Positions 43,226 to 51,860 of a stretch of DNA of 64,000 bases are shown here, one piece after another. Position 1 is the first letter of the stretch, and the number at the start of each line of letters is the position of its first letter. The stretch comes from Acidobacteriota bacterium (GTDB lineage: Bacteria > Acidobacteriota > Blastocatellia > Pyrinomonadales > Pyrinomonadaceae). The notes below the pieces were generated by a model, which was not told where the DNA came from, did no database searches, and saw nothing but the letters and a program-made list of their open reading frames with translations. Made by a program: the position numbers and the translations under genes. The stretch lies in the NCBI GenBank assembly GCA_003223025.1, contig QHXR01000006.1:314820-378819 (forward strand). The letters are read 5' to 3'.

Positions 43226-44881
43226 CTATTCCGAAACCGCATCAGCTTCTTCACGCAACGCTCGTTTGAATATTTTCCCGGTCCCGCCGATCGGGAGCTC
43301 GGATCTGAATTCGACATAACGCGGATATTTATTCGCGGCGAACTGCTGTTTGCACCAGCCGATGAAATCCGTATCACTCAGCTCGGCTCCCTGTTTCAGA
43401 ACGACGAATGCTTTTACCTCTTCGCCTAATCTCTCATCCGGAACTCCGATCACGGCGCAAAGCGAAACGGCCGGATGCGTGATAATGATCTCTTCGAGCT
43501 CACGCGGATAGACGTTGTAACCACCGCGGAGGATCATGTCCTTCTTCCGATCGACGATCGCGAGGTATCCGTCTTCATCCATGATCCCAACATCGCCGGT
43601 ATGAAACCATCCGTTGCGAAACGCTTCGGCCGTCGCTTCGGGACGCTTGTAATATCCTTTCATGACGTTCGTACCGCGAATGACCACCTCGCCGCGCTCG
43701 CCGCGTGCAACTTCATTATCGTCGTCATCGAAGCAACGAACATCGACACCGAAGATCGGCTGACCGACGGTCCCGGGTTTTGACGGTCTCTGAAAATGAT
43801 TGAATGTCGCGAGCGGCGACGTCTCCGAAAGTCCGTAGCCTTCCATGACGCGCACATTGAATTTTTCCTGAAACGATCGCATCACCTCGACGGGCATCGG
43901 AGCTCCGCCCGAGGAGCACACTTTCATTGAGTCCGCGATACGGCTGATATCGTAGTCGTTCTCGTCGACGAACTTGAGCAGCGACCAATACATAGTCGGC
44001 ACACCGATCCAAAAATTCACTCCTTCCTTGACCATCGCATCGAGCGTTGCCTGCGGCTCGAATCTTGGTAACAGCACGACTCGATTTCCGGCATACATGT
44101 TCGTATTCATCTGCACGGTCTGACCGGTCGTGTGAAAGAGCGGCAGCGTGACGAGCACGGTCTTTTGTTTGCCGTCGGTGAAATCGAGAACCGGGAGATG
44201 GATCAGATACGTCGTCGTGACGTTTGAATAAAGATTGAGATGCGTCAGCTCGGCGCCTTTCGGCTGGCCCGTCGTTCCCGATGTGTAGAGGATCGCGCAC
44301 GTGTCGGACGGAGCGGTCGGATAATTTTCGAACTTGTCGGATTTTCCGTCGATGATCTGTGCGAGCGTTTTGTGCTCACTTCCGGGCTCCCCTCCTTCGG
44401 AAGGAGGGGTGGCAGCCGCTTCGGCTGACGGGGTGGTCTTTTCCAGCAAGCAAGTCTTCGTGATGACAACGAGATGCTCACAACTTTCGACTTGATCAAA
44501 CGCTTCCTTCACGCATTTCCCTAACGGAAGCTCGTCGGTCCCCTCAAAAACAAACACCGCCTTCGCGTCCGAATCCTTCAGGTGATATGCGACCTCGCGA
44601 GGTTTGAACAAAACATTCAATGGCACCACTGCGGCACCGACCTTCATGATCCCGTAATAAATGACCGGAAAGAACGGAAGGTTCGGACAGCTCAGCGCGA
44701 CTTTGTCTCCGTGACCAATACCCATCTCGACAAGAGCGTTCGCGACACGATTCGACATCGCGTCGAGTTGGCCGTAGGTCATCCGAACATCGCCCCAGAT
44801 GATCGCTTCCGACTGCGGCGCGAGCCGGGCATGATGCGAGATCATCGACGCAAGGTTGAGCGTAGTAGCGCTGAATTCCAT
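43226..44881 (-). CDS. Long-chain acyl-CoA synthetase (AMP-binding family)
   Basis: ANL-superfamily ligase (551 aa) that activates a carboxylic acid as an adenylate and then a CoA thioester. The P-loop-like ILYTSGTTGQPKGAELTH, the YGLSETSP motif, GWFHTGDVG and the hinge/lysine region (DRKKDMILRGGYNVYP; GGTGKIFKRALR) are all present, so it should be active. A palindromic DNA element (44388-44447) adds about 20 Pro/Glu/Ala-rich residues before the P-loop without breaking the frame. The likely substrate is a fatty acid. The nadB gene lies upstream on the same strand with a gap of 47 bp. Confidence 0.93.
   Translation of the reverse strand: MEFSATTLNLASMISHHARLAPQSEAIIWGDVRMTYGQLDAMSNRVANALVEMGIGHGDKVALSCPNLPFFPVIYYGIMKVGAAVVPLNVLFKPREVAYHLKDSDAKAVFVFEGTDELPLGKCVKEAFDQVESCEHLVVITKTCLLEKTTPSAEAAATPPSEGGEPGSEHKTLAQIIDGKSDKFENYPTAPSDTCAILYTSGTTGQPKGAELTHLNLYSNVTTTYLIHLPVLDFTDGKQKTVLVTLPLFHTTGQTVQMNTNMYAGNRVVLLPRFEPQATLDAMVKEGVNFWIGVPTMYWSLLKFVDENDYDISRIADSMKVCSSGGAPMPVEVMRSFQEKFNVRVMEGYGLSETSPLATFNHFQRPSKPGTVGQPIFGVDVRCFDDDDNEVARGERGEVVIRGTNVMKGYYKRPEATAEAFRNGWFHTGDVGIMDEDGYLAIVDRKKDMILRGGYNVYPRELEEIIITHPAVSLCAVIGVPDERLGEEVKAFVVLKQGAELSDTDFIGWCKQQFAANKYPRYVEFRSELPIGGTGKIFKRALREEADAVSE
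44388..44447. repeat. Palindromic element inside the acyl-CoA synthetase gene
   Basis: CCCCTCCTTC pairs with GAAGGAGGGG (44389-44409), followed by a second hairpin CAGCCG-CTT-CGGCTG (44413-44427) and a GGGGTGG end. It encodes the in-frame segment around SAEAAATPPSEGGEPG, which has no counterpart in typical ligases of this family. Confidence 0.82.
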
Positions 44882-44928
44882 AAAGTTTCGAGCGAGTGGA
44901 GAAACGGGTTTTGATTAAGATAGCACGG

Positions 44929-46533
44929 TCAAGAGTTCGTCTCGGCCGACCTCTTCTCCGCTATGAAGTTTATCGTCTCTGCCCCCGATATTTCTCCCGA
45001 TGCACGCGATTGGATCGAATGCACGCGGAACATTTCTTTCTGTTCGGGGAAGTCCGTTCGAAAATGTCCGCCGCGGGATTCTTCGCGCCAGAGAGCGGCG
45101 TTCGCGACAAGTGATGCAAGCGTAACGAAGTTTCGCGATGACACGCTGAGATTCGATCGCGCGATCTGTTCAAACTCATCGATCGCGCGCTTGAGTGAGA
45201 TAGCGTCTCGCAGAATTCCGACGCGTTCCCACATGACACGCTTCACACGCTTTCGAACTGCGGTCGAAACCTGAGTCCCAAGTCCCATGTCCCTTGTCCC
45301 CGCGTCCGGCGGACGTGACTTGGGGCTTTGAACCTTCGACTCCGGACTATCGGTCAACGCGGCCTCTCCGGCTCTTGCGCCAAAAACCAAACCTTCGAGC
45401 AAAGAATTCGACGCAAGTCGATTCGCACCGTGAACTCCCGTGCACGAAACTTCGCCGGCGGCATAAAGTCCGGGAACGGTCGTACGTCCCCAGAGATCCG
45501 TTCGCACGCCGCCCATGCAGTAATGCGACGCGGGCGAAACGGGCAGCAGATCTTTTGCGATATCGAGTCCGAATGCTTTGCAAGTTTCGTCGATCTTGGG
45601 AAAACGATGGCGGAGAAATTCCGCATCGAGCGCCGTCATATCGAGAAAAACATTTCGCGAACCGGTCCGTCGCATCTCAGCGACGATCGAACGCGAGACG
45701 ATGTCACGCGGCGCAAGCTCGAGTCGCTCGTCGTATCGATCCATGAAACGCTCGCCCGAAGAATTTCGCAGCACACCGCCTTCGCCACGCATCGCCTCGC
45801 TCAACAGAAATCTCGGGGCGCCTTCGACGCTCAATGCGGTCGGATGGAATTGAATGAATTCCATATCCGCCATTTCGGCTCCAGCAAAATATGCCATCGC
45901 CATTCCGTCGCCGGTCGCGACCGGCGGATTTGTCGTGTGCAGAAATAACTGACCGGCGCCGCCCGTGCAGAGGATCACAGCTTTTGCAAAAACTTCTCGA
46001 GGAGCGCGGAGGATCGGATCTAGATATCGAACTCCGACACATCGGCCTTCAGCTACGATCAAACTTTCGGTATTCGCGAATGGCAGAAGACTGATCTTCT
46101 TCTCGACACCAGCGCGAGAGATCAGCGAACGGACGATCTCTTTACCCGTCGAATCGCCGTGTGCATGGAGAATGCGCCGACGAGAATGCGCGGCTTCCTG
46201 CGTGAAGACAAGTTTTCCGCCTTCGCGATCGAACTCGGTTCCCCAGTCGATGAGTTGCTTTATGTATTTCGTGCCTTCGGTGACGAGAGTCTCGACGGCA
46301 GCGACATCGCAAAGTCCCGCGCCTGCGACGAGCGTGTCTTCCTCGTGGAGCTCGGCGTCATCATCATCCGATAGGACGACCGCGACTCCACCTTGCGCAT
46401 ATTCTGTGTTCGATTCGCTTGCTTTGTCTTTTGTGAGGACGGTGACGCGGGCACCGGATTCGGCGAGTGCGATCGACGAACGAAGTCCCGCGACTCCGCT
46501 GCCAATCACTATGAAATCGGTTTCCACAGCCAT
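44929..46533 (-). CDS. nadB: L-aspartate oxidase
   Basis: FAD enzyme oxidising aspartate to iminoaspartate for NAD synthesis (534 aa). FAD-binding IVIGSGVAGLRSSIAL, the active-site segment SNTEYAQGGVAVVL, HPTALSVEGAPRFLLSEAMRGEGG (split by position) and HYCMGGVRTD are diagnostic. Residues about 395-420, in the linker to the C-terminal helical domain, are encoded by a heptamer-repeat insert. The ATG at 46533 is preferred to a TTG 18 nt upstream. nadA and nadC are not nearby. Confidence 0.95.
   Translation of the reverse strand: MAVETDFIVIGSGVAGLRSSIALAESGARVTVLTKDKASESNTEYAQGGVAVVLSDDDDAELHEEDTLVAGAGLCDVAAVETLVTEGTKYIKQLIDWGTEFDREGGKLVFTQEAAHSRRRILHAHGDSTGKEIVRSLISRAGVEKKISLLPFANTESLIVAEGRCVGVRYLDPILRAPREVFAKAVILCTGGAGQLFLHTTNPPVATGDGMAMAYFAGAEMADMEFIQFHPTALSVEGAPRFLLSEAMRGEGGVLRNSSGERFMDRYDERLELAPRDIVSRSIVAEMRRTGSRNVFLDMTALDAEFLRHRFPKIDETCKAFGLDIAKDLLPVSPASHYCMGGVRTDLWGRTTVPGLYAAGEVSCTGVHGANRLASNSLLEGLVFGARAGEAALTDSPESKVQSPKSRPPDAGTRDMGLGTQVSTAVRKRVKRVMWERVGILRDAISLKRAIDEFEQIARSNLSVSSRNFVTLASLVANAALWREESRGGHFRTDFPEQKEMFRVHSIQSRASGEISGAETINFIAEKRSAETNS
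45274..45351. repeat. Heptamer arrays inserted in nadB
   Basis: On the plus strand AGTCCCA, AGTCCCA, TGTCCCT, TGTCCCC (45274-45301) is followed after a CGTCCGGCGGACG dyad by GACTTGG, GGCTTTG, AACCTTC, GACTCCG, GACTATC (45317-45351). The 78 bp are a multiple of three and encode the segment around SPESKVQSPKSRPPDAG. Confidence 0.85.
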
Positions 46534-46608
46534 CGAGTCAAAATTTAGCAATTGGAAGAGCGAAAGTCGAAATCCCGATCGTACTGTAAAGGTTGCGTGA
46601 CCTTCTTA

Positions 46609-46815
46609 TCGCCAAAGGCGACGAACATTAAAGCCTGGGGTTGAAGGAGCGAAGCGAGACAAACCCCAGGTACGTGATCGCCGGGTTTCGCTCCCTGAAG
46701 AGGAGTAACAATTTGTTCGTCGCTTTCAGCGACGGATTTCTTGGGCGGCGTACCTAGGGTTCCGTTCGCAAAGCCTCACTCCACCCTAGGCTTTAATGTT
46801 CGTCGCCTTTGGCGA
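46609..46815. repeat. MITE-like inverted repeat with perfect 28-bp ends
   Basis: TCGCCAAAGGCGACGAACAT... (46609-46636) is an exact reverse complement of 46788-46815. The interior has further dyads (CCTGGGGTT...AACCCCAGG). The ends relate to the outer ends of the element at 11872-12183. It fills most of the 345-bp gap upstream of nadB. Confidence 0.9.
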
Positions 46816-46878
46816 CAAGAAAACTCGGACCGTTAGTACCCTCTATCGGAACGCGACCGATCTGAACGATCAAACTTC

Positions 46879-47367
46879 CTACGCACTCTTCGCCTTGTCT
46901 TCCGGTTTGTACATACCCGTGTAAGCTCCCTTACGAAGGTCGATGCCGTATTCCGTGTAAGCCTTTAGCGCCGAGAGCATCTGCGACCAACCCATACAAT
47001 TTCCGTATGAGCGGGTGAGATCTTCCTGATTCGATTCCCAGCCGCTTTCGGAAATCTTCACGAGCGTTTCATTGTCGCCGGTTGATTCGAAATTTATCTC
47101 GACCGTATTCATCTTCTCTTTGGTTCCCTGCCATTTGAAGACGATCTTTTTGTTGGTCACGGACTCGAGCACCTCGACCGGGAAACTAAACTTCTCCTGA
47201 CCGGGCGTGTCGTCGAACGCCCACTCGACGGTAGTGCCGCCTTCGAGCGGAGCACTCGCGCCGCCGTTCGTAAAATAGCCGCTGAGTTTTTTCGGATCGT
47301 ATACGGCCTGGAATACTTCTTCGACCGGCTTCTGAATCTTTATCTGAACCTGAAACTTTAATTCCAT
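46879..47367 (-). CDS. SRPBCC (START/AHSA1-like) domain protein
   Basis: A 162-residue helix-grip protein. LKFQVQIKIQKPVEEVFQAVYDPKKL at the start, WAFDD, and the C-terminal NCMGWSQMLSALKAYTEYG are typical of AHSA1-like bacterial proteins. The pocket probably binds a hydrophobic ligand, but none can be named. ATG 47367 is supported by GGAGG five nt upstream. The gene lies alone between two long inverted repeats. Confidence 0.85.
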   Translation of the reverse strand: MELKFQVQIKIQKPVEEVFQAVYDPKKLSGYFTNGGASAPLEGGTTVEWAFDDTPGQEKFSFPVEVLESVTNKKIVFKWQGTKEKMNTVEINFESTGDNETLVKISESGWESNQEDLTRSYGNCMGWSQMLSALKAYTEYGIDLRKGAYTGMYKPEDKAKSA

Positions 47368-47391
47368 ATTTACCTCCAAGAAAAGACGGAA

Positions 47392-47570
47392 AGCACCAAA
47401 GGTGCGAGGTTATTTAGCCAGGGCCAACGGCCCTGGTAGCCATAATGGAATAAGAGTCGCAACGCGGCGAAGTAATCCAGACAATTTATTCCGTCGCGTT
47501 GGCGGCTCTGATCTGATCGTCCCCGCCACGGCGGCCCGCCCTGGCTAAATTATTTTGCACCTTTGGTGCT
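47392..47570. repeat. MITE-like inverted repeat upstream of the SRPBCC gene
   Basis: The left end AGCACCAAAGGTGC and ATTTAGCCAGGGC (47392-47424) pair with GCCCTGGCTAAAT and GCACCTTTGGTGCT (47538-47570). An inner pair (GGAATAA...GCGGCG and CGTCGCGTT) lies between. It shares its end words with the element at 11872-12183 and covers most of this 262-bp gap. Confidence 0.87.
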
Positions 47571-47629
47571 CTGAAAAGAAAAAGAAAAAAGGCCGCCCTT
47601 TCAGACGGCCTCTAACGTTTTATCTCACT

Positions 47630-48010
47630 CTACGCTCCCGGGATCTTCAGTTCCTGACCCGGATGGATCATGTCAGGATCGCTGATGATGTCCTTATTCG
47701 CTTCGAAGACCTGCTGCCAAGTCAGTCCATACTTTGCTCCGATCTTCGTCAGGTTATCGCCCGACACGACCGTGTAAGTATGTCCGCCTCCGCCTGCGGC
47801 GGCACCGCCGACGCTGACGTTCAGCATCAGATCACCGGCGCGATAATCCGGATCGATGCGATTGTATTCGTCCCAAAGCTGTTGCTTCGCTTCCTCGCTC
47901 GGGGCGGTTCCATTGATGTGAAGAACGCCGTCGCCCTCAGTCAACTCATAGCTTGTGCCGTTCTGATTCGCCAGCTCAAGTATCGTTTGATATTTTTCCT
48001 GTAAAGACAT
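47630..48010 (-). CDS. Small BON-like/LysM protein
   Basis: A 126-residue protein without a signal peptide. The first 70 residues resemble a BON-type fold (YELTEGDGVLHINGTAPSEEAKQ), and a C-terminal LysM domain (TYTVVSGDNLTKIGAKYGL, HPGQELKIPG) binds glycan. The layout is that of the YgaU/LysM-BON potassium-binding protein family (Kbp), which is cytoplasmic in E. coli. GGGAGG lies 8 nt before the ATG. The BON lipoprotein gene is 14 bp upstream, so the two are probably one operon. Confidence 0.86.
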   Translation of the reverse strand: MSLQEKYQTILELANQNGTSYELTEGDGVLHINGTAPSEEAKQQLWDEYNRIDPDYRAGDLMLNVSVGGAAAGGGGHTYTVVSGDNLTKIGAKYGLTWQQVFEANKDIISDPDMIHPGQELKIPGA

Positions 48011-48024
48011 TTCTCGTTCCTCCC

Positions 48025-48507
48025 TTATTTGCTCTTTTGCAGCAGGTTGTTTAATTTTCCGGCGCCCGATTCGTTAACGACCTTTATGCACTCGGCAAAT
48101 TTAGCCTCTGGAACGGTTCCGCTGAGTGTGACGACTCCATTCGCGATCTCAACTGTCGCACCCGTGCAGCCTGCCTTTTTAAGATTCTCTTCGACCTTGC
48201 CCTTCAGCATTGGATCGGGCGGTGCGGGTGCCGGTGTCGGAACCGGTTTCGGGGTCGTGTTATTGACGACCGACTTCACACCTTCAACCGATTTCGCCGA
48301 CGCCTCGGCCTTGCTCTTAACCGTGATATCCGCAACTTCGCCCGTCAGCGTCGCGACGCCGTCTTTTACGGAGACCGTAACACCGGAGACATTATCAGCG
48401 GCGAGTTTGGCAGCGACCGCCTTCTGAACATCCGCGTCGTTTTTACCGCATGCTGTTATGAAGGCGACGACCGCCAAACAAATAACCGTTAAAATTTTAA
48501 TTTTCAT
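48025..48507 (-). CDS. Lipoprotein with two BON domains
   Basis: A 160-aa lipoprotein (lipobox VAFITAC). Two BON domains, about residues 27-85 (SGVTVSVKDGVATLTGEV) and 100-155 (CTGATVEIANGVVTLSGTV), are joined by a Pro-rich linker (PKPVPTPAPAPPDP). BON domains are linked to outer-membrane maintenance and phospholipid contact. ATG 48507 has GGGAGG 4 nt upstream. It is followed after 14 bp by the LysM protein, a natural partner for envelope or osmotic stress. The 161 bp upstream hold nothing recognised. Confidence 0.88.
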   Translation of the reverse strand: MKIKILTVICLAVVAFITACGKNDADVQKAVAAKLAADNVSGVTVSVKDGVATLTGEVADITVKSKAEASAKSVEGVKSVVNNTTPKPVPTPAPAPPDPMLKGKVEENLKKAGCTGATVEIANGVVTLSGTVPEAKFAECIKVVNESGAGKLNNLLQKSK

Positions 48508-48668
48508 TTTCCCTCCCGAGACTTTTGAATCAAGATTCCGGACCAGCGACAAACGCCGGCACAAACATAAGCTTTCCCAAAATTAGGAGAAGTGACCCGA
48601 TACTTAACAAGTAGGACTATAGTCGGCTATAGTCTTCTGAAATTCAACCAAAATCTTTGCAACGAGTG

Positions 48669-49196
48669 TTACGAAAAAATTTCTTCGGCGATCTGGCAAG
48701 CGACATCGAACGATGTGAACTCGGGTTTTATAACGAAATGCCAATCCGCGAGGGCATAGAGCTTCTGACGTTCGTCGAACAATTTTCGAGCTGCAACTTT
48801 GTTGCGCGCGAGCGGGCGTTCTTTTTTTGACATTCTGATATTCCGCCAGCAGTGTTGGAAAGACGATTCCAACCAGACACTTGTCACCCCGTTCTTTTTC
48901 AAAAGGCTCCGGTTTTTCTCTTCCGTCCATGCTCCGCCGCCTAGCGAAATGATCTGTGCGTTCGTTTCTTTTAAGACTCTCACCAGAGACGTTGTCTCCA
49001 CTTCCCTGTATGCATCGAGGCCGTCGTTATCGATGATCTCGTTTATCTTTCGCCGCTCACCTTCCTCGATGAATGTGTCGAGATCGACTCTTTCGCAACG
49101 CAGCAGAAGCGCAAGATGTCGCGCGACGCTGGATTTGCCAACGCCCATAAAACCGGTCAGCACGACCCGCGTTCCGTTATTCGTAAACGACAACAT
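48669..49196 (-). CDS. aroK: Shikimate kinase
   Basis: Phosphorylates shikimate in aromatic amino-acid synthesis (175 aa). Walker A is GFMGVGKSS (15-23), the shikimate site includes DLDTFIEE and the GGGAW loop, and the lid has the RPLA motif. The ATG at 49196 gives the usual N-terminus. The first 20 nt overlap the 3' end of aroA, the preceding enzyme gene in this operon. The order in the pathway is kinase then AroA, the reverse of gene order. aroB, aroC and aroE are not in the window. Confidence 0.93.
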   Translation of the reverse strand: MLSFTNNGTRVVLTGFMGVGKSSVARHLALLLRCERVDLDTFIEEGERRKINEIIDNDGLDAYREVETTSLVRVLKETNAQIISLGGGAWTEEKNRSLLKKNGVTSVWLESSFQHCWRNIRMSKKERPLARNKVAARKLFDERQKLYALADWHFVIKPEFTSFDVACQIAEEIFS

Positions 49197-50481
49197 TTTG
49201 CAGCGTCTCAAAAAACCCCGGAAACGAAACATCGACGCACTCCGCACCGATGATCTCCGTTTCACCCTCGACCGCAAGAAGTCCGGCGATGGCGAACGCC
49301 ATTGCGATGCGGTGATCGCCAAACGAATCGACCTTCGCGCCTTTTAGATTCGACTTCGAGACATGAAATCCGTCTTTGAACTCCTCCACATCCGCTCCCA
49401 CGCGTCGAAGATTTTCCACCACGGCGGCGATGCGATCAGATTCCTTTACACGCAATTCACCCGCGTCGCGGACCTCGAGTCCAAACTCAAGTTGGGTTCC
49501 GAGCACAGCCAGGGCGGGCAGCTCATCAATAAGATTCGCGACAACCTTTCCTCGGATCTCATTCGATCGCTGAGTTTTTAACCGGCCGCGCACCGAGATG
49601 TTTCCGGTCGGCTCGTTATTCTCTTCGCGCTGTTCGCCGATGCTAACGCTTGCTCCCAGTTTCTGCTTCAACACGTCGATGACCGCGGACCGCGTCGGAT
49701 TAATACCGACATTCGGCATTCGAACGTTCGATTGATACAAGCACGTTGCAGCGACCATAAAGAACGTCGCCGCGGAAATGTCGGCGGGAATTAGGAGATC
49801 ACCAGCAGTCATCTCAGCGTTACCGTTCACCGAAATTCGGCGCTTGTGTCGGTACTCGTCAGCCTCGACGACTTCAACTCCGAGCCACCGCAGCATTCTC
49901 TCGGTGTGATCACGGGTCGGAACGGATTCGATCACCGAAGTCTCACCATCCGCGTTCAAACCGGCGAGTAGCACGCATGACTTGATCTGAGCAGACGCGA
50001 TCGGAAGCTCATAGCTGATCGCCTGCAACGGATGTCGTCCGTGGATCGTCAATGGTGCATGGCCCTCGACCGACTCGATAGCGGCTCCCATTTCGGTGAG
50101 CGGCTCGATAACTCGCTTCATCGGACGACGACTCAACGACTCGTCGCCGATCAGCACTGAGTCGAATTTCTGACCCGCAAGAACACCTGACATCAGACGC
50201 ATCGTCGTCCCGCTGTTGCCACAGTCGAGATCTCCCGAAGGTTTCCGAAAGCCCGATTTCCCTACTCCGCATATCCAAACTGTATTGCCTTCGCACCGGA
50301 TGTCGACGCCGAGATCCTGCAGACATTTCAATGTCGATGCACAATCGGCACTCGTGGCGAAATTCTCGATACGCGTCTCGCCATTCGCCAGCGCCGCCAT
50401 GATCGCCGCTCGATGTGAGATGGATTTATCACCGGGCAGCGAGACCTCGCCGCGCAGGCATTTGGCTGGACGTACCAACAT
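49177..50481 (-). CDS. aroA: 3-phosphoshikimate 1-carboxyvinyltransferase (EPSP synthase)
   Basis: Joins shikimate-3-phosphate and phosphoenolpyruvate (434 aa). LPGDKSISHRAAIMAALANG near the N-terminus, GNSGTTMRLMSG in the PEP site, and RVKESDRIAA-like KESDRIAAVVENLR near the C-terminus are diagnostic, with DHRIAMAFAIAG. The GNSGTTMR sequence carries Thr rather than the Gly/Ala arrangement of class I plant-like enzymes. It overlaps aroK by 20 nt and is divergent from the anti-sigma-like gene at 50560. Confidence 0.96.
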   Translation of the reverse strand: MLVRPAKCLRGEVSLPGDKSISHRAAIMAALANGETRIENFATSADCASTLKCLQDLGVDIRCEGNTVWICGVGKSGFRKPSGDLDCGNSGTTMRLMSGVLAGQKFDSVLIGDESLSRRPMKRVIEPLTEMGAAIESVEGHAPLTIHGRHPLQAISYELPIASAQIKSCVLLAGLNADGETSVIESVPTRDHTERMLRWLGVEVVEADEYRHKRRISVNGNAEMTAGDLLIPADISAATFFMVAATCLYQSNVRMPNVGINPTRSAVIDVLKQKLGASVSIGEQREENNEPTGNISVRGRLKTQRSNEIRGKVVANLIDELPALAVLGTQLEFGLEVRDAGELRVKESDRIAAVVENLRRVGADVEEFKDGFHVSKSNLKGAKVDSFGDHRIAMAFAIAGLLAVEGETEIIGAECVDVSFPGFFETLQNVVVYE

Positions 50482-50559
50482 ATCGAAATATTCTAGACTG
50501 CGCTCGGGTATTTGTCTTGACAGTAACGGCGTAAGCCTTTAACTTACAAGCACAACACT

Positions 50560-50970
50560 GTGGCAGGAATACAAGAACTTAAATTGCCGAGCCGTATCGA
50601 ATCTGTTGATGAAGCGGCGATCCGGGCTGATGAGTTTGCCAAAGAGCAAGGCTTGGGAGACGACTTCGTCTCGGCCATCGACCTCGCCATTCGCGAATCG
50701 GTCGCGAATGCCGTGAAGCACGGGAACAAATTTGCCGAGGAGAAAACGGTCGATCTGACTCTCGCTCGGACTGACGAAGGATTCGAGATTACGGTCCGCG
50801 ACTACGGCGCCGGCTTTGCGATCGATGAGATCCCCGATCCGACGAACCCGGAGAACCTACTTAAGGCTCACGGGCGCGGAATACTTTTTATGCGTTCTTT
50901 TATGGATGTTGTCGAGTGGTACAACCACGAAGGCGGCGGCATGGTCGTGAAAATGATCAAGCGCCCATAA
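50560..50970 (+). CDS. RsbW-like serine-protein kinase / anti-sigma ATPase
   Basis: A GHKL ATPase of 136 aa. The N box is AIRESVANAVKHGNK, and the G boxes are VRDYGAGFAI and HGRGILFM. It is the kinase of a partner-switching system and normally phosphorylates a STAS antagonist, here probably the protein encoded 82 bp downstream. The start is GTG 50560. No sigma factor or PP2C phosphatase lies beside it, so the controlled target is unknown. Confidence 0.88.
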   Translation: MAGIQELKLPSRIESVDEAAIRADEFAKEQGLGDDFVSAIDLAIRESVANAVKHGNKFAEEKTVDLTLARTDEGFEITVRDYGAGFAIDEIPDPTNPENLLKAHGRGILFMRSFMDVVEWYNHEGGGMVVKMIKRP

Positions 50971-51052
50971 ATGCCGGTGGTTACTTGGACATTAATTTTT
51001 GGTTGTTCTAGAATCTGCTTTCAACCTATTTGATAAAAACGAGGAGAAACAA

Positions 51053-51400
51053 ATGTCGGATATTACTATTTCTGAACGTCAGGCTGGGGATGTGACCATT
51101 CTTGATCTGGTCGGCAAGGTCACGATTGGCGAGGGCAGCGTTGCTCTTCGTGGCGCGATTCGCCGCCTTCTGGGAGAAGGCAAAACAAAGATCCTTCTGA
51201 ACCTGGCTGGCGTCGGCTACGTCGATTCGAGCGGTATCGGCGAATTGGTCTCGAGCTACACCGCGGTCAACAAGGAAGGCGGCACGCTCAAGCTTCTCAA
51301 GCTCACACAGAAGATCCAGGACCTTCTGGCGATCACCAAGCTTCTCACGGTGTTTGATGTCTTTGACGAAGAAAGTGAAGCTCTGAGCAGCTTTGCATAG
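51053..51400 (+). CDS. STAS-domain anti-sigma-factor antagonist
   Basis: A 115-residue STAS protein (SpoIIAA/RsbV-like). The phosphorylation loop is [10 protein letters not shown], with Ser 59 or 60 as acceptor. GAGGAG lies 7 nt before the ATG at 51053. It follows the RsbW-like kinase gene and forms a two-gene partner switch. An intrinsic terminator at 51426 closes the unit. Confidence 0.92.
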   Translation: MSDITISERQAGDVTILDLVGKVTIGEGSVALRGAIRRLLGEGKTKILLNLAGVGYVDSSGIGELVSSYTAVNKEGGTLKLLKLTQKIQDLLAITKLLTVFDVFDEESEALSSFA

Positions 51401-51425
51401 AGTGTTCTGTGTTTCTGGAGATTTG

Positions 51426-51457
51426 AAGAGGCCGTCCAAAAAGGGCAGCCTCTTTTT
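51426..51457 (+). terminator. Rho-independent terminator after the STAS gene
   Basis: AAGAGGC (51426-51432) pairs with GCCTCTT (51448-51454), and a T-run follows. It lies 26 bp after the stop and joins directly to a long inverted repeat. Confidence 0.82.
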
Positions 51458-51649
51458 AAATTGCCACTAGCTTTTAGCTCGTGGACCGCTAAGAACAAGA
51501 CAGGCTTTAGCCAAAATTGAAAAAAAAATATTCCTGTTGGCTTTAGTCCAATTTAGCTAAAGCTCTGAGGATGATTGATATTTTTACCTTTGTTCGGCTA
51601 AAGCCCTCCTTAGCTTGCTCGGTCCACTAGCTAAAGCCAGTGGCAATTT
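51458..51649. repeat. Long inverted repeat with GCTTTAG words
   Basis: AAATTGCCACTAGCTTTTAG... (51458-51488) pairs with 51620-51649, mostly complementary over 30 nt. The interior holds several GGCTTTAG/CTAAAGCC words. It fills much of the 460-bp gap before the secreted TPR protein. The remaining 210 bp (51650-51860) show no gene or clear motif. Confidence 0.82.
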
Positions 51650-51860
51650 AAAAGGCCGGCTGAGGGACATTTTCTTTTGCTGCTACCGGGCACCGAAAAC
51701 GGATTTGTCGTTGTGCAAGCATCCTGATTTAGCTAAAATTCATCTCTAATTCAGGCAAAGTTCGCGGTTGCGGTTAGAGATTTCCCTTCGAGAGTTTCCT
51801 TAATTTCTTTCGGCAACTGCCTGCTTTGCCCAACTTTTTTTCTTCGACCGAATTCTTCTG

